A stretch of DNA of 36,043 nucleotides from JANYCG01 sp031428695 (lineage in GTDB: Bacteria > Pseudomonadota > Gammaproteobacteria > Burkholderiales > Burkholderiaceae_C). Where the stretch lies: assembly GCA_031428695.1 (NCBI GenBank), contig JANOYE010000295.1:1-36043 (forward strand), written 5' to 3'. The notes beneath the pieces were generated by a model. It was not told where the DNA came from. It was given only the letters and a program-made list of their open reading frames with translations, and made no database searches. The stretch's first letter is position 1; each line of letters starts with the position of its first letter. A program made the position numbers and the translations under genes. Below, piece by piece: positions 1 to 8,596 of the stretch.

Positions 1-2685
1 AAGCGGCTTGAAAACGTGCGTGGCGTCGGCTCCGTCACCGTCGTGGGCGGCACCAAACGCGAGATCAATATCTACCTGAACCCGCAGGCGCTGGAGTCGT
101 TCGGCATCACGCCCGACCAAGTGGTGGCAGCCGTGCGCAACGAGAACCAAGACTTGCCACTGGGCGCGATCCGCTCGACCGAGCAGGAAAAAATCATCCA
201 GATTGACGCCCGCATGCAGCGCCCGGAAGACTTCGGCAAGATCATCGTGGCCCGAAAAAACGGCTCGGCCGTGCGTGTGTCGCAAATCGCCAAAGTGTCA
301 GACGGTGCGCAGGAGATTGAAACCCTGGCCCTGTACAACGGCCAACGCACCTTGCTGATGAGCGTGCAGAAGTCTCAAGACGAAAACACCATCCAAGTGG
401 TGGACGGCTTGCAAAAAACCCTGGCCGACATGAAAGCGCAGCTGCCGCCTGGTGTGCGGCTGGAGCAAATTGTCGACGGCTCGCGGCCAATCCGCGTGTC
501 GGTTGAAAACGTGCGGCGAACGCTGTTTGAAGGCGCGGCGCTCACCATCTTGATCGTTTTCTTGTTCCTGAACTCCTGGCGCTCCACCGTCATCACCGGC
601 CTCACGCTGCCGATTGCCATCATCGGCACCTTCCTGTTCATGAACCTGTTCGGGTTCACCATCAACAACATCACCTTGATGGCGCTCTCCTTGTGTGTTG
701 GCCTGTTGATTGACGACGCCATTGTGGTGCGCGAAAACATCGTGCGCCATGTGCAGATGGGCAAAGACGCCTACACCGCCTCGCTGGACGGCACGCAAGA
801 GATCGGCCTGGCGGTGCTGGCCACCACCTTCTCCATCGTCGCGGTGTTTTTGCCGATTGGTTTCATGGGCGGCATCATCGGCAAGTTCTTCCACGAGTTC
901 GGCATCACCATCGTGGCCGCCGTGTTGATCTCGATGTTTGTCAGTTTCACCCTGGACCCAATGTTGTCGTCAATCTGGCACGACCCGAGCATTGAGGGCT
1001 TGGGCCGCAAGGGGCCGCCCGTCACCTGGTACGACAAAACGATTGGCCGCGTCACCGGCTGGTTTGACCGCGCCACCGAGTCGCTGGCCGACAGTTACCA
1101 AGCCATTCTGCGCTGGGCGCTGGTGCACAAGCTCAAAACCGTGTTCCTGGCGATTGCGATTTTCGCCGCCAGCGTGGCGATGGTGCCGCTGTTAGGCACC
1201 GAGTTCGTGCCTAAGGGCGATTTCTCAGAAACGTCGTTGAGTTTCAATACGCCGGTGGGATCGTCCCTGGAAGTCACGGAGGCCAAGGCGCGCCAAGTGG
1301 AAGCCATCATTCGCGAATTTCCCGAAGTGCGTTATACGCTCGCAACCATCAACACTGGCAACGCGCAGGGCAAAATTTACGCCAGCATTTACGTGCGCCT
1401 GACCGATCGCAAAGACCGCAAACTCGGTGTGAACGAGATGTCGGTGATTTTGCGGGAGCGCCTCAAACAGGTTCCGGGCATCACCGTCACCCATGTGGGA
1501 TTGTTGGACACCGTCGGCGGCAACAAACAAATCACTTTTTCGATCTTGGGGCCAGACACTGCCGAGCTGGAGCGGCTGACCAAACTGGCAATTGCCGGCG
1601 TCACGCCGATTGCTGGCTTGGTGGATCTTGATTCCAGCGTCAAACCCAACAAACCCACTTTAGAGGTGGAGGTTATGCGCGACGCCGCTTCCGACCTGGG
1701 CCTGTCCACGGCGCAAATCGGCGCGGGCTTGCGCACTCTGGTGGCCGGCCAAACCGTGGGCAATTGGCGCGCACCGGACGACCAAACCTATGACGTCAAC
1801 GTGCGCCTGGCGCCGCAAGCCCGCAACAGCACCCAAGACCTCGCCCGCCTGCCCTTCGCCATGGGCAACAACGCCGACGGCAGCAGCCGCGTCGTGCGTT
1901 TGAACCAGGTGGCGCAAGTGAAGGAATCCACCGGCCCGAACCAAATCAACCGGCGCAATTTGACGCGGGAAGTCTCGCTCACAGGCAACGTCTCGGGCCG
2001 CTCGGCTGGCGAAGTCTCCGCCGACATCAAGACCGTGATGGACAAAATCGCCCTGCCACCGGGCTACAGTTACCAGTTCAGCGGCTCCACCAAAGACATG
2101 GCGGAGTCTTTCGCCTATGCCATCTCGGCGTTGACGCTGGCGATTGTGTTCATCTACATGATCCTGGCCAGCCAGTTCAAAAGTTTCCTGCAGCCCTTGG
2201 CCCTGATGACCGCCTTGCCCTTAACGTTGATCGGCGTGGTGCTGGCGCTGATGATGTTCAACTCCACCTTGTCCATTTTTTCCGTCATCGGGGTGGTCAT
2301 GTTGATGGGCTTGGTCACCAAAAATGCAATTTTGCTGGTTGATTTCGCCATTCGCTCGCGCGAGCCGCATTTGAACGATGCGGGCGTCATCGTGCCCGGC
2401 CTGCCTCGCCACGAAGCGCTGCTATTGGCCGCCAAGGTGCGCCTGCGCCCGATTTTGATGACCACACTGGCGATGATTTTCGGCATGGTGCCGCTGGCCT
2501 TTGCCTTAACGGAAGGCTCGGAGACGCGCGCTCCCATGGGCCAGGCGGTGATTGGCGGCGTCATCACGTCGTCGCTATTGACCTTGGTGGTGGTGCCGGT
2601 GGTGTATTGCTACATGGACGACCTGGCGAATTGGTTCAAGCGCTTGTTTGCTGCCCGCGCCAGGGTGGCGACGGCGGCAACGTAA
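1..2685 (+). CDS. RND (HAE1-type) efflux pump permease, 5' end missing
   Basis: Inner-membrane proton-driven permease of an AcrB/MexB-like tripartite multidrug pump. The reading frame is open from the first base of the window, so the start lies upstream; about 894 residues are visible against a usual 1020-1050. Seen: porter-domain text followed by membrane helices, the paired TM4 aspartates (GLLIDDAIVV, about residues 238-239 of the visible part) and the TM10 lysine (GLVTKNAILLVDF, about residue 774), which by family knowledge form the proton relay. The C-terminal helices (residues about 700-880) are complete. It is followed at about 50 bp by pcm and, three genes on, by a TolC-type channel that could be its outer membrane partner; the periplasmic adaptor is presumably upstream. 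The substrate cannot be read from the sequence. Confidence 0.93.
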   Translation, partial: KRLENVRGVGSVTVVGGTKREINIYLNPQALESFGITPDQVVAAVRNENQDLPLGAIRSTEQEKIIQIDARMQRPEDFGKIIVARKNGSAVRVSQIAKVSDGAQEIETLALYNGQRTLLMSVQKSQDENTIQVVDGLQKTLADMKAQLPPGVRLEQIVDGSRPIRVSVENVRRTLFEGAALTILIVFLFLNSWRSTVITGLTLPIAIIGTFLFMNLFGFTINNITLMALSLCVGLLIDDAIVVRENIVRHVQMGKDAYTASLDGTQEIGLAVLATTFSIVAVFLPIGFMGGIIGKFFHEFGITIVAAVLISMFVSFTLDPMLSSIWHDPSIEGLGRKGPPVTWYDKTIGRVTGWFDRATESLADSYQAILRWALVHKLKTVFLAIAIFAASVAMVPLLGTEFVPKGDFSETSLSFNTPVGSSLEVTEAKARQVEAIIREFPEVRYTLATINTGNAQGKIYASIYVRLTDRKDRKLGVNEMSVILRERLKQVPGITVTHVGLLDTVGGNKQITFSILGPDTAELERLTKLAIAGVTPIAGLVDLDSSVKPNKPTLEVEVMRDAASDLGLSTAQIGAGLRTLVAGQTVGNWRAPDDQTYDVNVRLAPQARNSTQDLARLPFAMGNNADGSSRVVRLNQVAQVKESTGPNQINRRNLTREVSLTGNVSGRSAGEVSADIKTVMDKIALPPGYSYQFSGSTKDMAESFAYAISALTLAIVFIYMILASQFKSFLQPLALMTALPLTLIGVVLALMMFNSTLSIFSVIGVVMLMGLVTKNAILLVDFAIRSREPHLNDAGVIVPGLPRHEALLLAAKVRLRPILMTTLAMIFGMVPLAFALTEGSETRAPMGQAVIGGVITSSLLTLVVVPVVYCYMDDLANWFKRLFAARARVATAAT

Positions 2686-2737
2686 AATTCCGAGCGCTAA
2701 TGACAGCGAAAGTGAAAGTCAATCTGGAGTTAATGAG

Positions 2738-3415
2738 ATGAATTTGGAACAAGCCCGCTTCAACATGATTGAGCAGCAGATTCGCCCGTGGAATGTGCTG
2801 GACGCCCACGTGCTGCATTTGCTGGCCGTGGTCAAACGCGAAGATTTTGTGCCCGTGGCGCACAAGGCCCTGGCGTTTGTTGATATGGAAATCCCGCTGC
2901 GCGGCAGCTTCGAGGAAGCCACCCGTCTGGGCCAAACCATGCTCGCGCCGCGCGTGGAAGCGCGCTTGTTGCAAGACCTGGCCGTGCAAAAACATGAAAA
3001 GGTGCTTGAGTTTGGCGCCGGTTCTGGCTACATGGCCGCGTTGCTGGCCCACCGCGCGCAGCGGGTGATTTCGCTGGAAATCGAGCCTGAGCTGGTGGAA
3101 ATGGCCCGCGCCAACCTGCAAAAAGGCGGGATTCACAACGCCGAAGTGCGTTTGGGTGATGGCTCGAAAGGCGCGCCCGTGGAAGGCCCGTTTGACGTGA
3201 TTTTGCTCAGCGGCTCAGTGGCCGAAATTCCGCACAACCTGCTGGCCAGCTTGAAAATTGGCGGCCGCCTGGGCGCCATCGTGGGCGACGAGCCGGTGAT
3301 GCGCGCAACTTTTGTCACTCGCACCAGCGAAACCGGTTTCAGCACCATCGAACCTTGGGACACGGTGGCGCCAAGGCTGCTGAACTTCCCCGAACCCTCC
3401 CGCTTCACGTTTTGA
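2738..3415 (+). CDS. pcm: Protein-L-isoaspartate O-methyltransferase family protein
   Basis: Cytosolic SAM-dependent methyltransferase of the Pcm family, which methylates isoaspartyl residues in aged proteins to start their repair. 225 aa. The SAM-binding motif I is clear (EFGAGSGYMAALLA, residues about 91-104) and is preceded by the LGQTMLAPRVEARLL segment typical of the family (residues about 64-78). The start was set at the ATG at 2738 because the preceding bases hold a GGAG Shine-Dalgarno at good spacing and the protein then begins MNLEQARFNMIEQQIRPW, the usual N-terminus; a longer frame from 2648 would overlap the RND gene. Downstream it is followed at about 35 bp by a rhodanese gene on the same strand, so the two are probably cotranscribed. 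Confidence 0.9.
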   Translation: MNLEQARFNMIEQQIRPWNVLDAHVLHLLAVVKREDFVPVAHKALAFVDMEIPLRGSFEEATRLGQTMLAPRVEARLLQDLAVQKHEKVLEFGAGSGYMAALLAHRAQRVISLEIEPELVEMARANLQKGGIHNAEVRLGDGSKGAPVEGPFDVILLSGSVAEIPHNLLASLKIGGRLGAIVGDEPVMRATFVTRTSETGFSTIEPWDTVAPRLLNFPEPSRFTF

Positions 3416-3449
3416 AGTCATCGCGTCCTGATATCGACCGCGCTCCTGC

Positions 3450-3794
3450 ATGATCCCCCAACTTCGTCCGGCCCAACTCGCCCACTGGTTTGAGTCCAAC
3501 AAAACGCAGGGCCTGCCGGTGCTGTTGGATGTGCGAGAACCCAAGGAGCTGGCCACAGCAAGCGTTGCGCCTGGCGCAGCCTTTGAACTGGTCGCCATGC
3601 CCATGAACAGCGTGCCCGCCCGCTTGGCCGAACTCGACACCAGCCGCCCGGTGGCGGTGTTGTGCCATCACGGCGCCCGCAGCCAACGGGTGGCCCAATT
3701 TCTGCAAGCCCAAGGGTTTGGGCAAGTGGTGAATGTCGCTGGCGGCATCGACGCCTGGGCGACTGAAGTCGATGCAGGTGTGGCGCGTTATTGA
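3450..3794 (+). CDS. Single-domain rhodanese-like sulfurtransferase
   Basis: 114 aa cytosolic protein consisting of one rhodanese domain. Seen: the entry motif LLDVREPKELA (residues about 25-35) and the active-site loop beginning at Cys72, LCHHGARSQRVAQFL. By family knowledge the cysteine carries a persulfide during sulfur transfer. The loop is CHHGARS rather than the more frequent CRxGxRS, but the cysteine, glycine, arginine and serine are kept, so activity is plausible. The usual His-Ile-Pro stretch before MNSVPARL is replaced by a longer insert (GAAFELVAMPMNSVPARL). No strong Shine-Dalgarno precedes the ATG. It lies between pcm and tolC on the same strand, an arrangement I recall as common in Burkholderiales. 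The sulfur acceptor is unknown. Confidence 0.85.
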   Translation: MIPQLRPAQLAHWFESNKTQGLPVLLDVREPKELATASVAPGAAFELVAMPMNSVPARLAELDTSRPVAVLCHHGARSQRVAQFLQAQGFGQVVNVAGGIDAWATEVDAGVARY

Positions 3795-3964
3795 CAGTGT
3801 CACACCACTTCTCGATTGTGATTGCGCCACAAGCTCACGGGATGGCGTCGTTTTTCACTCGCTTTTTGGTAGCAACCTGATAAACTGCTTTGACCTCTGA
3901 GACGCCCCTCGCTTCACCAGTCCAACGCTTTGCCAGCCCATCGCACTGTCCGCCCATGATTTCT

Positions 3965-5296
3965 ATGAACTATTCCCGTTGCTTTGCCGCCATGCTCGCC
4001 GCCTTCTCTGCGCTGGCACTGCCTGCTCAGGCACAAAGCCTGGTTGAACTGTATGAGATGGCGCGCACCTCAGACGCCGCCTACCTGTCGGCCAAGGCGC
4101 AAGCCGACGCCAACTTGGCCCGTTCCGAGCAAGCCCGTGCTGGCCTGCTGCCTTCAGCCGCCCTTTCGGCAAGTGCGTCACAGTCTTACGTGGCGGTGGC
4201 GCCGTCCATCGGGCCCAGCTCTGATCGCGGTTTTGGCACCCAACAATTCGGCATCAACGGCAGTTACCCGCTTTACCGCCCGGCCAACCAGGTAGCGTTT
4301 GACCAAGGTCAGAAATTGCTGGAACAGTCAGAAGCGCAACTTGCCGCTGCTGACCAAGACTTGATGGTGCGCATCAGCCAGGCCTACTTTGATGTGTTGG
4401 CGTCGCGAGACAGCTTGACCTTTGTACTGGCACAAAAAACGGCGGTGGCCGAACAACTGGCTGCCGCCAAACGCAATTTTGAAGTCGGCACCTCCACCAT
4501 CACCGACACCCGCGAAGCGCAGGCACGTTACGACCTGGTGATTGCCCAACAATTGGCGGCCGAAAATGACTTGCTGGTAAAACGCTTGGCCCTTGACCAG
4601 GCCATCGGAAAAACCGACGTCGTGCCCAAACCCGTGGCCTTGCCGTTGACTCTGCCCGCACTGCTGCCCGCTGACGTCAATACCTGGGTGCAACAGTCTG
4701 ACCAGAACCACCCTAGCTTGCGCCAGTTGCGCACCGCGCTGGACGTGGCTGTGCTGGAAACCGCTAAAGCCCGCGCTGGCGAAAAACCCACGGTTGATGT
4801 TGTTGGCAACTACGGCATGATCCGCAACGACGGCGGCAGCAGCACGGCCAACATCGGCTCCTGGGTGAATTCGGCCACGGTGGGCATTCAGCTCAATATG
4901 CCGCTTTACACCGGCAACGCCACGCAAAACCGCGTCAAGGAAACACTGGCCCTGGAAGAAAAAGCGCGGGTCGATTTAGACGGCGCCAAACGCGTCGTCG
5001 CCCAAAACGTGCGTACCGCCTATTACGGCGTGTTGTCAGGGCAAGGCCAAGTCAAGGCGCTGGAAGCGGCGGAAGCGTCGAGCCAAAGCGCGCTAGAAGC
5101 CAACCAGCTCGGTTACAAGGTCGGCGTGCGCATCAATATCGACGTGCTCAATGCGCAAAGCCAGTTGTTTCAGACCAAAAGAGACCTCGCCAAAGCCCGG
5201 TACGACGTGCTGGTCGGTGGCCTGCGCCTGCGCCAGGCCAATGGTTCGTTGGCACCCGGCGACCTCATGGGCGTGAACGCATTGCTGGTGAAATAG
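3965..5296 (+). CDS. TolC family outer membrane efflux channel
   Basis: Outer membrane channel-tunnel protein, 443 aa from the chosen start, normal for the family. The N-terminus is a signal peptide: positive residues, a hydrophobic core (FAAMLAAFSALALPAQA) and a likely cleavage after AQA near residue 24. The rest shows the two-fold repeat of long helical text with NYG/NMPLYTG strands typical of TolC (LVELYEMARTSDAAYLSA near the start; SYPLYRPANQVAF and NMPLYTGNATQNR in the two halves). An ATG at 3956 (MISMNY) is equally possible; the frame from 3890 would put 25 residues before the signal peptide and was not used. A 170 bp gap separates it from the rhodanese gene. It probably serves the upstream RND pump and type I exporters. 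The stop is followed directly by a terminator-like repeat. Confidence 0.92.
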   Translation: MNYSRCFAAMLAAFSALALPAQAQSLVELYEMARTSDAAYLSAKAQADANLARSEQARAGLLPSAALSASASQSYVAVAPSIGPSSDRGFGTQQFGINGSYPLYRPANQVAFDQGQKLLEQSEAQLAAADQDLMVRISQAYFDVLASRDSLTFVLAQKTAVAEQLAAAKRNFEVGTSTITDTREAQARYDLVIAQQLAAENDLLVKRLALDQAIGKTDVVPKPVALPLTLPALLPADVNTWVQQSDQNHPSLRQLRTALDVAVLETAKARAGEKPTVDVVGNYGMIRNDGGSSTANIGSWVNSATVGIQLNMPLYTGNATQNRVKETLALEEKARVDLDGAKRVVAQNVRTAYYGVLSGQGQVKALEAAEASSQSALEANQLGYKVGVRINIDVLNAQSQLFQTKRDLAKARYDVLVGGLRLRQANGSLAPGDLMGVNALLVK

Positions 5297-5382
5297 ACCC
5301 CCACGGTCGCTCACTTCGTGTAGCTCCCTGCCCCCCAAGGGGGCCGCATTTTTGCTTGGGACGGCCCGGCGCAAAAACTTCT
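5297..5382 (+). repeat. GC-rich repeat family 2, copy 1 (terminator-like)
   Basis: About 85 bp directly after the tolC stop codon. It opens with CCCCCACGGTCGCTCACTTC, continues with a CCCCC/GGGGG hairpin followed by CGCATTTTT, and closes with GGGACGGCCCGGCGCAAAAA. The same arrangement is seen at 23363-23441 and, inverted, at 24500-24576. The hairpin plus T run looks like a rho-independent terminator for tolC. The opening 18 bp (5298-5315) recur exactly at 5383-5400. Confidence 0.75.
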
Positions 5383-5400
5383 CCCCCACGGTCGCTCACT
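5383..5400 (+). repeat. Second copy of an 18 bp direct repeat, overlapping the HNH gene stop codon
   Basis: The 18 bp CCCCCACGGTCGCTCACT at 5298-5315 occurs again, without mismatch, at 5383-5400. The stop codon of the minus-strand HNH gene (5396-5398) lies inside this second copy, so the 3' end of the nuclease gene is built from repeat sequence. It may mark an insertion or recombination junction, or simply a partial second copy of the repeat. Confidence 0.8.
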
Positions 5401-6232
5401 CCAACACGCCCCACTGGCGTAAAAAATAACGCGTCATACCGGCAAACGGCTGGTCGTCGCGCGCGGCTATGGCCAGGCGGGTGCGGGCCTGTTGCCGAAC
5501 CGCCTCGGTGCGGGCCTCCTGCACCACCAGGGCCAGGCTGAAGACCCGGTCGTATTGCGGAAACCGCATGCGTTTCAACTCCTCGCGGTTCAGTCCCAGC
5601 ATCTTTTCGCAGGCTTTGACGGCGACTTTTGAGGCGCTGCTGCCGGGCACTGGCACTATGGTCACTTCCTGGTTGATTTCGTCCACCTTCCACGCCAAGA
5701 GCGATTCCGGCAGTTCCAAATACGGATGCGGCAAAGACGCCTTTTCGCCCTTCCATAACGCCTGCAGCGATGCCTTGGTGCTGGTGGCTGGGTCTGGGCA
5801 CAACTGGGCGACGAGGCGTTCCAGCACGGCCTTCGCCGGGCGCTTGGCAGGCAGCGGCACCGGGGTGGTGATTTTGGGGCCGCGAATCTCAAACGCGTCG
5901 CCTTTAAAGGCCTGGTTGCACATCTGGCAGGCATAGGCGTAGTTGTCATAACAAAACGCCAGCCACCAATAGTTGCTTTTGGGCCGGAAGTGCTCGACAT
6001 CGCCAAACGTCACGGCGGCGGTGGGTGCTTCGCAGTAGGCGCATTTGTCGTGCGACTCAAGTTTGAGGTTGGGTTTGGCCCCAGACCATATTTGCAAACT
6101 CTTTTGCTGGTTGAAGGGCACGACCCCGGCGTTGGCATAAAACGCCTTCAGCAGCGTCGCCATGGCTATCTTCAATCCGGCACCCCGGTATTTGGCCGGC
6201 ACACCAGCGGGCAGGCGCTCCAGCGCAATCAC
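5396..6232 (-). CDS. HNH endonuclease of a Septu-like (PtuB-like) pair
   Basis: 278 aa. Residues about 61-112 form an HNH/zinc-finger nuclease core: a CxxC pair (C64, C67 in HDKCAYCEAP), then DVEHFRPK (D78, E80, H81), then YAYACQMCNQAFKGD with C102, C105 and N106. By family knowledge this layout (CAYCE, EHFRPK, YWWLA, CxxCN) matches PtuB and retron-associated HNH effectors. The C-terminal 150 residues have no motif I can name. It starts with GTG at 6230-6232, and that GTGA overlaps the stop of the upstream AAA ATPase gene, implying translational coupling and joint action. The likely role is DNA or tRNA cleavage after activation by the ATPase during phage infection; that is inference from the pair architecture. 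The stop codon lies in a repeat copy. Confidence 0.8.
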   Translation of the reverse strand: MIALERLPAGVPAKYRGAGLKIAMATLLKAFYANAGVVPFNQQKSLQIWSGAKPNLKLESHDKCAYCEAPTAAVTFGDVEHFRPKSNYWWLAFCYDNYAYACQMCNQAFKGDAFEIRGPKITTPVPLPAKRPAKAVLERLVAQLCPDPATSTKASLQALWKGEKASLPHPYLELPESLLAWKVDEINQEVTIVPVPGSSASKVAVKACEKMLGLNREELKRMRFPQYDRVFSLALVVQEARTEAVRQQARTRLAIAARDDQPFAGMTRYFLRQWGVLE

Positions 6233-7557
6233 GAAGCGGCCCCGGCACGCAGGGCGGCAAGTTTGATGCGTTCCCCCATTTTCTGTCTCAACTTGGCCGG
6301 ATCCAACTTGGGCACAGTTTGACCGGCAGAGCGTGCTATGGCCTGGGTCAAAGCCGTTGTTGCCGCGAGTTGCGCCTGCATCGGCGCCGACAACCCATGC
6401 ACTGGGGCAAGTTGCGCCAGTTCAATGTGTTCATGCGCCGCCAACATCGCAGGGCTCGAACGGGCGCGGCTGCGCAACGCCGCCACGCGCTCGGAGTCGC
6501 CCGTGCCGATGCCAAACACCGACCCCACCAGCTGGCTCAAAGTCAACTGGCTCGGGTCGCCAGCCATGGCACCGGATGTAGCGCCACCCTTGGCGGATGC
6601 CCGTTGCAGCAACACCAGTTCCCCATCGCGCAGTTGCTGCGCCACCATGGGCGATTGCGTAGTGCCGATAATTTGAAGGTTCGGATAAGCCGCTGAAATC
6701 GACGCCACCAGTGTCCGCTGCCACACCGGGTGCAAGTGCAGTTCAAGCTCGTCGATCAACAACACCCCGCTGGTTTTCAGGGGGTTTTTTGCGCCCTTTG
6801 ACGCATTGCTGATTCGGAACAACACATCGCCGAAAAGATTGACCAGCGTTTGTGTGGCATCCGAGAGTTGCGAAAACGGAATCGAGCCGTCTACAGTCTT
6901 CAGCAGCAGGCCGGGCCCGGCGCCGCCCTTCGGCCCGTGGTCCACTTTTTCAACGGTCATGCCAGGCAGAAAAACCTTCAGCATCGAACGCAGAGCGGCG
7001 CTGTCTTGCGCCCATTCACGCAGCGGCGCGAGTGTCGCGTCGGGTGAAAAAAGCGTGGCCACATGGCGTGCGCGCGGGTGGGCAAAAAGGTCTGCCGAGC
7101 CATTTGAACCGGCCTGCGCCTCAAGGGCAGGGCGCCGCGCAACGCCATACCCCAAAGTCAAAAAACCGCCTTGCGGGCTGGCCAGCGCCGCATTCAAAGC
7201 GGCCAGCGATTGCTCATTTTTTGTGAGCGTCTTACGCACATTCCAAGAAGGGTTCAACGTCAAAGCAGCTTCAAACTCGCGCCCATCTGGGGCCACCAAA
7301 GTCGCGCTGATGCGCCCTTCCTTCTGCCCGTTGCGAACCCAACGCGCAGGCTCCTGGAGCAGCCCAGCCAAGGCGTCACTGCCGGCCAGAACCAGCGCGA
7401 TGGCGCGCAGCGCTGTGCTTTTGCCGGCATGGTTGTCGCCCACCATGACCGTGTGTTGTCGCAAAAAACCAGGCCGGGTGGACGCCGCACTGATGAAATC
7501 CAGCGCGACGTTGTCAATCGCGCGAATTTGGCTGATCTGGATGCGTTTCAAAAACAT
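6229..7557 (-). CDS. AAA/ABC-type ATPase of a Septu-like (PtuA-like) pair
   Basis: 442 aa SMC/OLD-like AAA ATPase. Seen: N-terminal MFLKRIQISQIRAIDN strand typical of these proteins, Walker A GDNHAGKST (residues 40-48), a signature-like FSQLSDATQTLVNL (about 228-241), Walker B VLLIDELELHLHP (265-277, D269 and E270) and the switch region GTTQSPMVAQQL (298-309). The region between Walker A and the signature is short, so there is no long coiled coil. The ATG at 7557 was chosen; a TTG five codons upstream also fits. The HNH gene overlaps its 3' end. By analogy with Septu, the ATPase would sense infection and control the nuclease. Arginase follows upstream on the same strand at about 46 bp, probably unrelated in function. 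Confidence 0.85.
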   Translation of the reverse strand: MFLKRIQISQIRAIDNVALDFISAASTRPGFLRQHTVMVGDNHAGKSTALRAIALVLAGSDALAGLLQEPARWVRNGQKEGRISATLVAPDGREFEAALTLNPSWNVRKTLTKNEQSLAALNAALASPQGGFLTLGYGVARRPALEAQAGSNGSADLFAHPRARHVATLFSPDATLAPLREWAQDSAALRSMLKVFLPGMTVEKVDHGPKGGAGPGLLLKTVDGSIPFSQLSDATQTLVNLFGDVLFRISNASKGAKNPLKTSGVLLIDELELHLHPVWQRTLVASISAAYPNLQIIGTTQSPMVAQQLRDGELVLLQRASAKGGATSGAMAGDPSQLTLSQLVGSVFGIGTGDSERVAALRSRARSSPAMLAAHEHIELAQLAPVHGLSAPMQAQLAATTALTQAIARSAGQTVPKLDPAKLRQKMGERIKLAALRAGAAS

Positions 7558-7603
7558 GGTTTTTCCGTTCAATCAGGCTAGCCCAGCCATGCTAATGCAT
7601 TCT

Positions 7604-8542
7604 TCAACGGCGCATGAGGGTGCTTTTGCCAAACAGACTTTGCACCAGATCAACGGCCAAATTGGCCGTGCGGTTGCGAATGTCAAACGCCGGGTTGAGC
7701 TCGACGATATCCAAGGACGACAAACACCCGCTGTCGGCAATCATTTCCATGCAGAGCTGAGCCTCGCGGTAGGTGGGGCCGCCACGCACCGGGGTGCCGA
7801 CGCCGGGAGCGATGTCGGGGTCGAGGAAATCAACATCCAGGCTGACGTGCAAGTGGGTATTGGCGTCCATTTGCGCCAACGCCTGGTCCATCACCAGGCG
7901 CATGCCCATCTCATCAATGGCACGCATGTCAAACACCTCGATGCCCATGGTGTGCACCAGCTCTTTTTCACCTTGGTCAACACTGCGAATGCCAATCAGG
8001 CGCAAATCAGCCGGGTTCAAAGCCGGGCCGGTGGCGCTGTTGCCGCCCATTTCCACCAGCGCTTGCGGCCCCTGGCCACACAGGCAGGCGACCGGCATGC
8101 CATGCAGGTTGCCGCTGGGCGTGAGTGCAGCGGTGTTGAAGTCGGCGTGGGCGTCGAACCACAAAACGCGCAATGACCTGCCCGCTTCCCGGCAATGGCG
8201 CGCGACAGCGCTGATGGAACCAATGGCCAAGCTGTGGTCGCCACCCAGCAGCACGGGCACATGCCCTGCGACCAACTCAGCGTGCACCGCTGCGTGCACC
8301 AGGTGGCTCCATTGCACAACTTCGTCCAAATGCCGAAAGCCGTTGACTGCCGGTTGCCACGGGTTGCCCGGCCCTGGGAGGTTGCCGCGATCCTGCACGG
8401 CCATTCCGAACTGCTCAATCGCCTGCGCGATGCCGGCCACCCTCAGCGCTTCGGGGCCCATGCTGGTGCCACGTGTGCCAGCGCCAATGTCGGTGGGCGC
8501 ACCGATCAGGCTGACGGACTTGACCGTGCGGGTCTGGGTCAT
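7604..8542 (-). CDS. rocF: Arginase
   Basis: 312 aa ureohydrolase; arginase converts arginine to ornithine and urea in the cytosol with a two-manganese centre. Seen: the metal-binding motifs LLGGDHSLAIG, WFDAHADFNT and SLDVDFLDPD, and the N-terminal LIGAPTDIGAGTRGTSMGPEALR typical of arginase rather than agmatinase. SGNLHGMPVA also fits the arginase substrate-loop region. Length is normal (about 300-315). It sits between the AAA/HNH pair and waaA on the same strand, 53 bp upstream of the waaA stop; no arginine transporter or ornithine gene is beside it, so it is probably a stand-alone catabolic gene. Confidence 0.9.
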   Translation of the reverse strand: MTQTRTVKSVSLIGAPTDIGAGTRGTSMGPEALRVAGIAQAIEQFGMAVQDRGNLPGPGNPWQPAVNGFRHLDEVVQWSHLVHAAVHAELVAGHVPVLLGGDHSLAIGSISAVARHCREAGRSLRVLWFDAHADFNTAALTPSGNLHGMPVACLCGQGPQALVEMGGNSATGPALNPADLRLIGIRSVDQGEKELVHTMGIEVFDMRAIDEMGMRLVMDQALAQMDANTHLHVSLDVDFLDPDIAPGVGTPVRGGPTYREAQLCMEMIADSGCLSSLDIVELNPAFDIRNRTANLAVDLVQSLFGKSTLMRR

Positions 8543-8596
8543 GGTGGCGCCTTTCTGGGTTCTTGGCGAATTTTCTTTGGAATTTGCAGCGCAAAT

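Noticed and set aside
298..894. Minus-strand frames opposite the RND permease
   Set aside because: Composition is His/Gln/Arg rich and there is no motif; the permease reading with TM4 aspartates is certain.
6806..8176. Long plus-strand open frame (456 codons) across the AAA ATPase and arginase genes
   Set aside because: It is antisense to two genes with clear Walker and arginase motifs and its translation has no recognisable domain; such frames are expected in GC-rich DNA.
5297..8596. Retron next to the ATPase/HNH pair
   Set aside because: No reverse transcriptase gene and no msr/msd-like inverted repeat could be found on either strand in the flanks.
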